The notes beneath the pieces were generated by a model, which saw only the letters and a program-made list of their open reading frames with translations, was not told where the DNA came from and made no database searches. Below are positions 23,877 through 32,536 of a stretch of DNA of 64,000 nucleotides, one piece after another. Made by a program: the position numbers and the translations under genes. Position 1 is the first letter of the stretch, and every line of letters begins with the position of its first letter. This DNA is from Nocardia vinacea (GTDB taxonomy: Bacteria > Actinomycetota > Actinomycetes > Mycobacteriales > Mycobacteriaceae): contig NZ_CP109149.1 of NCBI RefSeq assembly GCF_035920345.1, positions 7,626,001-7,690,000 of the forward strand, given 5' to 3'.

Positions 23877-25148
23877 GTGCGCGTACTCGTCATCGGTTCT
23901 GGAGCCCGTGAACATGCCCTCGTCCTGGCCCTGCGCCGGGACCCCGCGGTGACCGCGCTGTTCGCGGCGCCGGGCAATGCAGGGATCGCCCAGTACGCGC
24001 AGGTCAGAGCCGTCGATCAGTCCTCCGCGGAGGCAGTTGTCGCCCTGGCTACCGACTTGGACGCGGACCTGGTGGTGATCGGCCCCGAGGTACCGCTGGT
24101 GCTCGGCGTCGCCGATGCGGTCCGGGCCGCGGGCATTGCGTGCTTCGGTCCGTCCGCTGCGGCCGCGCGCATCGAGGGTTCGAAGGCGTTCGCGAAGGAC
24201 GTCATGACGGCCGCCGGGGTCCGCACCGCGCACAGCGAGATTGTGGACAACCCCGCTGAACTCGATGCCGCGCTCGACCGCTTCGGCCCGACCTGGGTGG
24301 TCAAAGACGACGGGCTGGCTGCGGGCAAGGGTGTGGTGGTGACCGCCGACCGGCATGCGGCCCGCGATCACGGTGCCGAACTGCTCGAGCAGGGCCATCC
24401 GGTGCTGCTGGAATCCTTCCTGGACGGACCAGAGGTTTCGCTGTTCTGCCTGGTCGACGGCGAGACCGTGGTGCCGCTGCTGCCCGCACAGGATCACAAG
24501 CGCGTCGGCGACGGTGACACCGGGCCGAATACCGGAGGTATGGGTGCGTACACGCCGCTGCCGTGGTTGCCGGAGGAGACGGCCACCGCGATCGTCGATG
24601 ACGTCGTAAAGCCCGTTGCGGCGGAGTTGGTGCGGCGTGGCTGCGGCTTCTCCGGACTGCTCTACGCGGGTCTGGCGATCGGTGCGGACGGACCCGCCGT
24701 CGTCGAATTCAATTGTCGCTTCGGCGATCCGGAGACCCAGGCGGTGCTCGCGCTGCTGGAGAGTCCGCTCGGTGAATTGCTGAATGCCACGGCGACCGGC
24801 ACACTCGCCGAGGTCGCCGCGCCGCGTTGGCGGGATGGTTCGGCCGTCACGGTCGTGATCGCCGCCGAGAACTATCCGGGTCACCCCCGCGTCGGTGATG
24901 TGATCACCGGAGCGGGCGAGGGCAATACCGACGACTCGTCCGCCGTGCTGCATGCGGGAACCGCGTTGCGCGAGGACGGGGCCCTGGTCTCCGCGGGCGG
25001 TCGTGTACTGAGTGTCGTCGGCATCGGCGCGGATCTGGCCGAGGCGCGCGCACACGCCTATGACCGAATTGCCTCGATCAAGTTGCCGGGCAGCCACTTT
25101 CGCACCGATATCGGCCTCGCCGCCGCCGAGGACCGCATCAGTGTTTGA
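23877..25148 (+). CDS. purD: Phosphoribosylamine-glycine ligase PurD
   Basis: A 423-residue ATP-grasp enzyme that makes glycinamide ribonucleotide, step two of purine synthesis. Landmarks: [13 protein letters not shown] at the N-terminus, [66 protein letters not shown]. The GTG at 23877 gives the expected beginning; TTG 23871 is two codons earlier. Its stop is followed within 3 bp by a family-B repeat. In mycobacteria purD also lies upstream of purB. Confidence 0.95.
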   Translation: MRVLVIGSGAREHALVLALRRDPAVTALFAAPGNAGIAQYAQVRAVDQSSAEAVVALATDLDADLVVIGPEVPLVLGVADAVRAAGIACFGPSAAAARIEGSKAFAKDVMTAAGVRTAHSEIVDNPAELDAALDRFGPTWVVKDDGLAAGKGVVVTADRHAARDHGAELLEQGHPVLLESFLDGPEVSLFCLVDGETVVPLLPAQDHKRVGDGDTGPNTGGMGAYTPLPWLPEETATAIVDDVVKPVAAELVRRGCGFSGLLYAGLAIGADGPAVVEFNCRFGDPETQAVLALLESPLGELLNATATGTLAEVAAPRWRDGSAVTVVIAAENYPGHPRVGDVITGAGEGNTDDSSAVLHAGTALREDGALVSAGGRVLSVVGIGADLAEARAHAYDRIASIKLPGSHFRTDIGLAAAEDRISV

Positions 25149-25150
25149 TT

Positions 25151-25293
25151 TGCCGCGCCTGCGGCGCGGCGTGTTCGCGGCCCCTGGTGTCTCGCGTCCG
25201 AGCCGTCGAGACTCGCGACTGCGTCGCATGCGCTTCGACGACTCGGACGCGAGACGGGCCGCGAACGTCGCTCGTAAGACTCGCTCCGTGGTG
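25151..25293. repeat. Family B element, copy 2, with palindromic insert
   Basis: Starts 3 bp after the purD stop with the hairpin GCCGCGCC-TGC-GGCGCGGC (25152-25170), followed by the long inverted repeat: GTTCGCGGCCC at the left, GGGCCGCGAAC at the right, and inner arms with one mismatch (GAGCCGTC against GACGACTC). The right flank CGCTCGTAAGACTCGCTCCG is shared with copies 1 and 3. It lies between convergent genes (purD and the M23 peptidase), so it could end both transcripts. Confidence 0.85.
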
Positions 25294-25333
25294 GTCGCGT
25301 CGACAGACTCGCTCCGGTCGGAGCTTTCCGTGA

Positions 25334-26308
25334 TCACCCGAACGTGAGCCCGTGCACCGCCAACCACTGCTGCGGGTCGACGTGCTGTCCGTTGACAATC
25401 ACCTCGAAGTGCAGATGCGGCCCCGTGGAGTCACCGCGGTTACCCATGCGGGCAATCTGCATACCCGCCGGAACACGCTCGCCGACCGAGACGAAGAAGT
25501 CGTACATATGGCCGTAGACGGTGATGCTGCCGTCATCGTGCCGGATCCGCACCCATAGTCCGAACCCCTGCGCGGGTCCCGCATCGATGACGGTGCCGCT
25601 GGCGACGGCATAGATCGGTGTGCCGATCGGCCCCGCGATATCGATGCCGTTGTGGAAAGTGCCCCAGCGCGAACCGAATCCGGAGGTGAAGGTGCCGCGG
25701 GCCGGCAAAACCATGCCGATGATGCCGGGCAGCACCGTACCCGTCGTGACCGGCGCGCTGCCCGCCATCCACGGCTGATACTCACCGGACACGGCCGCGG
25801 CCGCCTCGGCCTTGGCGCGTTCCAGCGTTGCGCGGGCCGCCGCCGCGACCACCTCCTGCTCACGGATGCGCTCACCGTTGGCGATGGCATTCAGATAGCG
25901 CTTCACCGACGGCGGTGTCGACTGCATCTGCTGTGGATAGGCGAAGGCGACGCGTTGCGCTTCGTTCGGGCCGGGCGTGCGATCGGTGACGCCCCAGGTG
26001 GACGCGGAATCAGCGGCCGCGAATACGGCTGTGACGCAGACTCCCGCGATCAGGATCCGGTGCTTGCGCGATAACGCGCGATAGTCGGGTTTGGGCCGGT
26101 CCTCCCACAGCGCGTGCAGGTCGGGCGGTGGTTGCCGACGTAGCCAGAGCAGGCCGTCCTTGCACTCGCCGAGCACCTCGCGTGCCCGCCCACGCAACTC
26201 GGATTCGCGCCGTTCCCGCAACTTGGCACGCCAATCGGGGGGTATGACACCGATGCCACCCACCCCGGGTACTCGGTCCAGCCGCGCACGGCGAGCCTTG
26301 TCAAGCAT
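25334..26308 (-). CDS. M23 peptidase (LytM/NlpD-type), membrane-anchored
   Basis: A 324-residue protein: cytoplasmic N-terminus of about 82 residues, one membrane segment (84-101), a helical stretch rich in Ala/Glu (about 145-172), then the M23 domain. Metal and catalytic residues are His219 and Asp223 (FHNGID), His267 (VYGHMY) and His300 (GPHLHF). Such enzymes cleave cross-linking peptides of cell-wall peptidoglycan or act as regulators of other hydrolases. All motif residues are present, so it may be active. ATG 26308 was chosen; the frame is open upstream but crosses the divergent gene. Confidence 0.87.
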   Translation of the reverse strand: MLDKARRARLDRVPGVGGIGVIPPDWRAKLRERRESELRGRAREVLGECKDGLLWLRRQPPPDLHALWEDRPKPDYRALSRKHRILIAGVCVTAVFAAADSASTWGVTDRTPGPNEAQRVAFAYPQQMQSTPPSVKRYLNAIANGERIREQEVVAAAARATLERAKAEAAAAVSGEYQPWMAGSAPVTTGTVLPGIIGMVLPARGTFTSGFGSRWGTFHNGIDIAGPIGTPIYAVASGTVIDAGPAQGFGLWVRIRHDDGSITVYGHMYDFFVSVGERVPAGMQIARMGNRGDSTGPHLHFEVIVNGQHVDPQQWLAVHGLTFG

Positions 26309-26446
26309 TAACGCCGACCATAACCCGTGCCGCATGCCGCGCACATGCCGAACCGCACGGTCGGTCGCATTTCGGTACCCGTCGACTTCGACAAAAGCCG
26401 AGCATCGGCGCGCACCCGACGTGCGGCACGGTCTACCGTACGTCGA

Positions 26447-27613
26447 GTGTCCAGAGAATCTCGCCGGTCGACCATTCCACCTTTCTACGTGATGGATGTC
26501 TGGAAAGCTGCCGCGGAACGGGCCAGGACGCACGGCGATGTGCTGGTGCTGGCGGCCGGGCAGCCCTCGACGCCCGCACCCGCCCCGGTGCTGCGCGCGA
26601 CGAAGACGGCAATCGATTCCGAATTGCTCGGTTACACAGAGACATTCGGCATTCTGCCGCTGCGCGAGGCGATCGCCGAACACCACCTCGATACCTACGG
26701 ATACGCCGTCGAACCCGATGACGTCGTGGTGACGACCGGCTCCTCCGGCGCGTTCACCCTCATCTTCCTGGCCGCATTCGACGCCGGGGACACTGTCGTG
26801 GTGGCCAGGCCCGGATATCCGGCCTATCGCAACTCCCTCACCGCGCTGGGTTGTCGCGTCATCGAACTCGATTGTGGTGCGGAGACCCGATTCCAGCCGA
26901 CGGTCGCCATGCTGGAGGCGCTCCCGGAACCGCCCGCGGGCCTGATCGTGGCCAGTCCGGCCAACCCGACCGGCACCATGATCGATCCGGACGAGCTCGC
27001 CGCGCTGGCCCGCTGGTGCGATGCGCACGGCACCCTGCTGATCTCCGACGAGATCTACCACGGCATCACCTACCAGGGCGTCGGCGGCGGTCGGACGTCA
27101 TCGGCCTGGGAGACCTCGCGCGAATCCGTCGTCATCGGTTCGGTCTCGAAGTACTTCTCGATGACCGGCTGGCGGCTGGGCTGGATGCTGGCGCCGAGCG
27201 GATTGCGACCCGCACTGCAGCGGCTCGCGTCCAATATGACCGTGTGTCCGCCCGCGGTCTCGCAGTTCGCGGCGCTGCATGCGTTCGGCGCCGAGGCCAA
27301 GGAGGAACTCGACGGTCACGTCCGGCGCTACGCGGTGAATCGGCAACTGCTGCTGGAGGGGCTGCCGAAGCTCGGCATCACCGAGCTGGCCCCGGCCGAC
27401 GGCGCCTTCTACGCCTACGCCGATATCGGCCATCTCACCGACGATTCCCGGAAGTGGTGCACCGAGGTGCTCGACCACACCGGAGTCGCCTTGGCCCCCG
27501 GTATCGACTTCGATACCGCGGCGGGGTACCGGACGGTACGGTTCTCCTTCGCCGGAGCTACTGCGGACATCGAGGCGGCACTCGTTCGGCTGGGTCACTA
27601 TCTGCGTGGTTGA
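26447..27613 (+). CDS. Aminotransferase class I/II, AspB-like
   Basis: A 388-residue PLP enzyme of fold type I. PLP contacts: SGAFTL near 100-105, SPANPTGT (170-177), SDEIYHG (200-206), and the Schiff-base lysine K235 in SVSKYFSMTGWRLGW. GTG 26447 (VSRESRRSTIPPFYVMDVWK) matches the length of the M. tuberculosis homologue Rv3565 (388 residues). The frame continues 40 codons upstream without likely coding features. Substrate is probably an amino acid/oxoacid pair; aspartate is a guess. Divergent from the M23 peptidase. Confidence 0.82.
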   Translation: MSRESRRSTIPPFYVMDVWKAAAERARTHGDVLVLAAGQPSTPAPAPVLRATKTAIDSELLGYTETFGILPLREAIAEHHLDTYGYAVEPDDVVVTTGSSGAFTLIFLAAFDAGDTVVVARPGYPAYRNSLTALGCRVIELDCGAETRFQPTVAMLEALPEPPAGLIVASPANPTGTMIDPDELAALARWCDAHGTLLISDEIYHGITYQGVGGGRTSSAWETSRESVVIGSVSKYFSMTGWRLGWMLAPSGLRPALQRLASNMTVCPPAVSQFAALHAFGAEAKEELDGHVRRYAVNRQLLLEGLPKLGITELAPADGAFYAYADIGHLTDDSRKWCTEVLDHTGVALAPGIDFDTAAGYRTVRFSFAGATADIEAALVRLGHYLRG

Positions 27614-27754
27614 TCATGCTGTCCGACAACGAGTTTGCACAGTTCTGCACCATGAACGTGCAGATGCGGTAAAACAACGATGGCTGGGTTTTCACTCTCT
27701 GGGTTTCCTCTGATTTCGCACGGATGAACTGATGATGACTGGCACGATGGCACG

Positions 27755-28393
27755 GTGATAACCGCGACGACCCCGAAAGGCGAACGGCGTCGCCAGGCTT
27801 TGGTAGCGGCCGCCGCCGAGTTGTTACTCGAAGGCGGATTCGATGCGGTGCGGCATCGCTCGGTCGCAACGCGCGCCGACCTTCCGCTGGCGTCGACGAC
27901 GTACTACTTCGAGTCGCTCGATGATCTGATCGCGCGAGCGGTCGAATTCAGCGGCAATTCGGAGCTGGACGCGATGCGGCGTCGAGTCGGCGAGGTGAGC
28001 CACCGCAGACGCGGCGCGGAGGCGACCGTCGACCTGGTGTTGGACCTGCTGGTGGGGTCGGACGGAAACGACGAGGGCGCACGCGGGCAGCTCATCGCGC
28101 GCTATGAGCGTTCGGTGGCCTCGGCGCGGCATCCGGAACTGCGGGAAGTGCAGCTCCGACTAAGGGCGCAGCTGGACGAGTTGCTCGCCGATGTGCTGCG
28201 CCGCTCCGATCGGGCGGTTCGGGCGGAGCAGATGCGCAGGATGGTCGCGGTGGTCGACGGGGCCGTGGTGGCAGCGCTGAGCGAAATGGACCCGGAGCCA
28301 AGGCGAATGGCGCGCGGTGCGTTGCTCGAGGTCATCGATATCGTCGCGCCCGCGACGCCGCAGCAGGTCGACAGGTTCCGGACATTAGACTGA
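27755..28393 (+). CDS. TetR-family transcriptional regulator
   Basis: A 212-residue regulator. The DNA-binding domain spans about 9-55 (RRQALVAAAAELLLEGGFDA, VRHRSVATRADLPLASTTYY). The rest is an all-helical ligand domain rich in Arg and Glu. Start is GTG 27755. It is followed by a family-A repeat and purB in the same direction, so it could be in the purB transcript. The target and ligand are unknown; M. tuberculosis has a TetR gene (Rv0775) near purB too. Confidence 0.85.
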   Translation: MITATTPKGERRRQALVAAAAELLLEGGFDAVRHRSVATRADLPLASTTYYFESLDDLIARAVEFSGNSELDAMRRRVGEVSHRRRGAEATVDLVLDLLVGSDGNDEGARGQLIARYERSVASARHPELREVQLRLRAQLDELLADVLRRSDRAVRAEQMRRMVAVVDGAVVAALSEMDPEPRRMARGALLEVIDIVAPATPQQVDRFRTLD

Positions 28394-28399
28394 CAAGAC

Positions 28400-28480
28400 G
28401 TGAGAGAGCGCAGCGAGCGAACCAAAGGCACAGCGCCCCGGCGTACGACGGAGCCGAGCGCTAGCGAGGCGCAGTCGTGA
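28400..28480 (+). repeat. Family A element, copy 2: 26-codon mini-ORF coupled to purB
   Basis: An 81-nt element starting GTGAGAGAGCGCAGCGAGCG and ending GAGGCGCAGTCGTGA. The frame reads VRERSERTKGTAPRRT then TEPSASEAQS, 26 codons and a stop. The TGA overlaps the GTG start of purB as GTGA. The middle differs from copy 1 in most bases but remains open and of the same length; the ends are conserved. The purB start and the GCGAGGCGCAG before it are part of the repeat. Confidence 0.85.
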
Positions 28481-29898
28481 GCCTCGTCCCGAACGTCCTT
28501 GCCACCCGATACGCCAGCCCCGAGTTGGTGCATCTCTGGTCGCCCGAGAACAAGATCGTGCTCGAGCGGCGGCTGTGGCTGGAGGTGTTGCGGGCGCAGT
28601 CCGAACTCGGCATCGATCTGCCCGCAGGCGTCATCGACGATTACGAGCGGGTCATCGATCAGGTGGATCTCGCCTCGATCGCCGAGCGTGAGCGGGTCAC
28701 CCGCCACGACGTGAAGGCGCGCATCGAGGAATTCAATGGACTGGCCGGGCACGAGCATGTGCACAAGGGCATGACCAGCCGCGATCTCACCGAGAATGTG
28801 GAGCAGCTGCAGATCCGGCTCTCGCTCGTGCATGTGCACGCGCACGGTGTCGCGGTGGCGGCACGGTTGGCCGAGCGCGCCGCCGAGTACCACGCGCTGG
28901 TGATGGCGGGTCGTTCGCACAATGTCGCCGCCCAGGCCACCACGCTGGGCAAGCGGTTCGCCTCCGCCGCCGACGAACTGCTGATCGCGCTGACCCGCCT
29001 GCGGGAGCTCATCGACCGCTACCCGCTGCGCGGTATCAAGGGCCCGATGGGCACCGCGCAGGACATGCTCGATCTGCTCGGCGGCGATTCGGCCAAGCTT
29101 GCGACGCTGGAGCAGCAGGTCGCGCGGCATCTCGGCTTCGCGAATGTGCTGACCAGTGTCGGCCAGGTGTATCCGCGCTCGCTCGATCACGATGTGCTGT
29201 CGGCGCTCGTGCAGGTCGGTTCGGGTCCGTCGTCGTTCGCGCACACCATTCGGTTGATGGCGGGCCACGAACTGGTCACCGAGGGCTTCCAGCCCGGCCA
29301 GGTCGGCAGTTCCGCCATGCCGCACAAGATGAACACCCGCTCCTGCGAGCGCGTCAACGGGCTGCAGGTGGTGCTGCGCGGTTACGCCTCGATGGCCGCC
29401 GAACTCGCTGGCGCGCAATGGAATGAGGGCGATGTCTTCTGCTCGGTGGTGCGCCGTGTCGCGCTGCCGGACGCCTTCTTCGCCATCGACGGCATGATCG
29501 AAACCTTCCTCACGGTGCTCACCGAATTCGGCGCCTACCCCGCCGTCATCGCCCGCGAACTCGACCGCTACCTGCCCTTCCTGGCCACCACCCGCATGCT
29601 CATCGCGGCCGTGCGCGCCGGGGTGGGCCGCGAAACCGCCCACGAGGTAATCAAGGAACACGCGGTAGCCGTCGCCCTCGCCATGCGCGAACAAGGTCGC
29701 GAACCCGACCTGCTGGACCGCCTGGCCGCCGACTCCCGCTTCCCGTTGGACCGCGCCGAATTGGATGCCGCCCTGGCCGACAAGTCCGCCTTCATCGGCG
29801 CCGCCGAAGCCCAGGTTTCCGATGTGGTCGCCGCCGTCCAAAAGCTCGTGGACCAATACCCCGACGCCGCTCGCTACACCCCGTCGCCGATCCTCTAA
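28477..29898 (+). CDS. purB: Adenylosuccinate lyase PurB
   Basis: A 473-residue fumarase-superfamily enzyme that acts twice: cleaving SAICAR to AICAR in IMP synthesis and adenylosuccinate to AMP. The signature loop GSSAMPHKMNTRSCERV is intact; TSRDLTENVEQLQ and AGRSHNVAAQATTLGKR are the other active-site segments. The GTG at 28477 (VSLVPNVLATRYASPELV) is supplied by the family-A element, so translation may be coupled to the mini-ORF. In M. tuberculosis purC follows close by; it is not present here. Confidence 0.95.
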   Translation: MSLVPNVLATRYASPELVHLWSPENKIVLERRLWLEVLRAQSELGIDLPAGVIDDYERVIDQVDLASIAERERVTRHDVKARIEEFNGLAGHEHVHKGMTSRDLTENVEQLQIRLSLVHVHAHGVAVAARLAERAAEYHALVMAGRSHNVAAQATTLGKRFASAADELLIALTRLRELIDRYPLRGIKGPMGTAQDMLDLLGGDSAKLATLEQQVARHLGFANVLTSVGQVYPRSLDHDVLSALVQVGSGPSSFAHTIRLMAGHELVTEGFQPGQVGSSAMPHKMNTRSCERVNGLQVVLRGYASMAAELAGAQWNEGDVFCSVVRRVALPDAFFAIDGMIETFLTVLTEFGAYPAVIARELDRYLPFLATTRMLIAAVRAGVGRETAHEVIKEHAVAVALAMREQGREPDLLDRLAADSRFPLDRAELDAALADKSAFIGAAEAQVSDVVAAVQKLVDQYPDAARYTPSPIL

Positions 29899-29911
29899 CC
29901 GACCGGCCATA

Positions 29912-30343
29912 GTGATCGGCGTGAATCCGTACACGATCTTTGGGGACATTGTGGCTGGGCGGGCCGAGGCCAGCCGGGTGTATGAGGACGATGATGTGGT
30001 GGCGTTCATGGATATTCGGCCCATGACGCCGGGGCATTTGCTCGTGGTGCCGAAGGTGGCGGCGCGGAGTCTGGCGGAATTGGATCCGGCGGTCGGGGGG
30101 AAGTTGTTCCAGGTGGCGCAGAAATTGGCGGGGGCGCTGCGGGACAGCGAGGTGGGGTGTGATGGAGTTAACTTCTTCTTGGCCGACGGAGTGACCGCGG
30201 GTCAGGAAGTATTCCATGTGCACCTGCATGTCATTCCGCGGACGCCGGGTGACGGGTTCGGATTACGTGGGCGGCCGACCAGTCCGCACCGCGCTGATCT
30301 GAACTATCTGGCGAGTTCGATCCGCGGCGCACTCGATCGCTGA
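29912..30343 (+). CDS. HIT-family hydrolase
   Basis: A 143-residue histidine-triad protein. His102, His104 and His106 lie in FHVHLHVIPR; DDVVAFMDIRPMTPGHLLVV is the conserved front. GTG 29912 or GTG 29921 may be the start; the latter gives VNPYTIFGDIVAG. It follows purB by 13 bp in the same direction and may be in its transcript. Nucleotide hydrolases of this family remove AMP from amines or proteins; a link to AMP made by purB is only contextual. Confidence 0.88.
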   Translation: MIGVNPYTIFGDIVAGRAEASRVYEDDDVVAFMDIRPMTPGHLLVVPKVAARSLAELDPAVGGKLFQVAQKLAGALRDSEVGCDGVNFFLADGVTAGQEVFHVHLHVIPRTPGDGFGLRGRPTSPHRADLNYLASSIRGALDR

Positions 30344-30500
30344 GCGGTCGCCGGGCCGGGCTGTGACTGCCGGTGCCGGCGTGAATGCTGTTACCTGCCG
30401 GAAAGTTTGCCGCGGAAGCGCCGGATCTGGAATCTCTTCTCCAACGTCTCGACGTGAGTTACGTTGAAGGCCATTGTTATGCGGTGATGGAGGTAAGTTC

Positions 30501-31457
30501 GTGCGGCGAACGAAGATTGCTGTTGCGGTGCTGGCCTTTGCGATCGCGCTGATGGAGCCCATGCTTGTCGAGCCGGCCACGGCATCGGCCGCACAGATCG
30601 ATCGAATCGATGAACTGAGCTCGACGCGCTCGGCGCTGTTCATCGAATCGCCATCGATGGGACGGATCATCCAAGTCCAGGTTCTGCACCCGGCGGGCGG
30701 CGGCTCGCATCCGTCCTTCTACCTGTTGGACGGCCTCGATCCGGGGATCAACCAGAGCACCTGGACCAATGCCACCGACGCCGAATCCTTCTTCCGGAGC
30801 AAGAACGTCAATGTGGTGCTGCCGGTCGGCGGCCAGGCCAGCTACTACACCGACTGGCAGCGCGACGATCCCAAATTCGGCCGCTACCAGTGGGAAACCT
30901 TCCTGACCGAGGAACTGCCGCCGATCATCGACGCCCGATACGGCAATGGCGTCAATGCCATCGGCGGTCTCTCCATGGGCGGCAATGCGGCCTTCATTCT
31001 CGCCGCCCGCCATCCCGAGTTGTACCGGGCGATCGCGGGCTACAGCGCCTGTCCCGACACAACTCTCGCCATGGGGGCGGTGATGTTCTCCATCGCCAAC
31101 CGCGGCGGCGACCCGGTGAATATGTGGGGCGGTCCCGGCAGCCCAGCCTGGGCCGAACACGATGCGGCGGCGCTCGCGGATCGCTTGCGCGGCAAAACGA
31201 TCTACCTCTCCACCGGCACCGGCATGCCAGGTCCGCACGAGGCCGAGATCAAACCTCAACTGGGTGAAAACATCGTCCTCGGCGGTCCCGTCGAGGTCGG
31301 CGTCAACACCTGCGTCATCTCGTTCGAACAGCGGCTGCGTTCCCTCGGTATTCCCGCCGAGGTCGATTACAGCCCGACCGGAACCCATTCCTGGTCCTAC
31401 TGGCAGGACACCCTGCACGCCTCCTGGCCGACCATCGGTCCGGCGATCGGAGCCTGA
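30501..31457 (+). CDS. Secreted mycolyltransferase-like esterase (antigen 85 family)
   Basis: A 318-residue exported esterase. The signal peptide covers about 1-31 (cleavage near ATASAAQ). Catalytic Ser158 is in GGLSMGGNAAF and His296 in GTHSWSYW, both as in antigen 85/FbpA; the acid is probably in the PHEAEIKP segment. Ag85 proteins move mycolic acid between trehalose monomycolate and arabinogalactan or a second trehalose mycolate. GTG 30501 is preceded by GGAGGTAAG. It ends 2 bp from the convergent DUF2330 gene. Confidence 0.87.
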   Translation: MRRTKIAVAVLAFAIALMEPMLVEPATASAAQIDRIDELSSTRSALFIESPSMGRIIQVQVLHPAGGGSHPSFYLLDGLDPGINQSTWTNATDAESFFRSKNVNVVLPVGGQASYYTDWQRDDPKFGRYQWETFLTEELPPIIDARYGNGVNAIGGLSMGGNAAFILAARHPELYRAIAGYSACPDTTLAMGAVMFSIANRGGDPVNMWGGPGSPAWAEHDAAALADRLRGKTIYLSTGTGMPGPHEAEIKPQLGENIVLGGPVEVGVNTCVISFEQRLRSLGIPAEVDYSPTGTHSWSYWQDTLHASWPTIGPAIGA

Positions 31458-31459
31458 GG

Positions 31460-32494
31460 TCAGGCTCGCAGTACGCGGACTATGGCGAATACCACGACGA
31501 TCGCGGCCAGGAAGACCGTGCCGAGGATGACGATGCCCGCGGGAACGCCGAATAGTTCCACGTTCTCGGTTCGGTGGATCGTCTGGTAGACCTCCGCGTC
31601 GCTGGAATCGGCCTCGAAGGCGAAGTCGGAGCGGATATCCGCGGGGCTGTCGATCGAAATCCGCAGTTCGGTCAGATAATTGCGGCCATTCGTCGTCACC
31701 GGTGCGAGTTCTGGATCCGATGACGCAACCCGGCCCGCGAAATCGACGTGCACACTCTGGGCGGTGGCATCGGGATCGGAGCGTCGCACGCGATGCTCGC
31801 TCAGCGCGTAAAGGTGCACGTACTGGGCCTGTTTGGCAGCACTGGACATGCGCATCGGATACACGAACCGATCCGAATCGAAGGTCAGCCGCACCGGATC
31901 TATTGCGCCGTCGAGTGGTTGGACGCTGGTGAGGCGCATTGCGACGAAGGACCAGCCCTCGCGCAGATAAGGCTCCAGGGTGGTGACCACCTCGGGGCGC
32001 ATCTCGTAGCCGTTGTCGCTCAGCCACTTTCGAATGCCGTCCAGGTTGCCGCCGGACAGGGTGGTCGCCTCCAGCGGGCCGAGTTGCACGCGGTCGAGGA
32101 CGGTCGGGCCGCCACCGGCCGCGGCCATAGCGCCCTCGCTCGCGGTGTCGCCGAAACCGGAGCCGAACCATCGGTGCTGGGTGACGACCTTGGGTGCGGT
32201 CAAGTTCGCCAGTTCGGTAAAGGTCGCGGCGGAACCGCTCGCGACGGTCGCCGGTTTCGGCGTCGGCACGATCAGCGCCGCCTGGTCGGTACCGGATTTC
32301 AGCGCGAGTCGCATGAGCACCGTCTCCCGCTGACCGTCCCAGCTGACCAGCGCCGTCTCCTCGCGCACCGACGCCAGGTGACCCGGCGGATTGGCGACCC
32401 CGCCGCACGCGCATGCGGAAGCCGGTGCGAGCGTGCCGATTCCGGCTGTGGCGAACAGCATTCCGATGACGGCCAGCAGGTGAACAGCGCGCAT
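31460..32494 (-). CDS. Secreted DUF2330-family protein with C-terminal membrane anchor
   Basis: A 344-residue protein: signal peptide 1-27, two cysteines directly after it (SACACGG), a large beta-rich domain of the DUF2330 type (QTVLMRL-like strands, TALVSW, PTPKPATVASG), and a C-terminal membrane segment (GVPAGIVILGTVFLAAIVVV) with a short basic tail. ATG 32494 is preferred over one 10 codons upstream because it gives a normal signal peptide. Function unknown; envelope location is inferred from the two hydrophobic ends. Confidence 0.8.
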   Translation of the reverse strand: MRAVHLLAVIGMLFATAGIGTLAPASACACGGVANPPGHLASVREETALVSWDGQRETVLMRLALKSGTDQAALIVPTPKPATVASGSAATFTELANLTAPKVVTQHRWFGSGFGDTASEGAMAAAGGGPTVLDRVQLGPLEATTLSGGNLDGIRKWLSDNGYEMRPEVVTTLEPYLREGWSFVAMRLTSVQPLDGAIDPVRLTFDSDRFVYPMRMSSAAKQAQYVHLYALSEHRVRRSDPDATAQSVHVDFAGRVASSDPELAPVTTNGRNYLTELRISIDSPADIRSDFAFEADSSDAEVYQTIHRTENVELFGVPAGIVILGTVFLAAIVVVFAIVRVLRA

Positions 32495-32536
32495 GACCGC
32501 GAGCCTAATGGGCTGCGCGGCCATGCGGCCGGACCA

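Noticed and set aside
26309..27061. Longer M23 peptidase extending across the aminotransferase
   Set aside because: That part is antisense to the aminotransferase and shows no peptidase motif.
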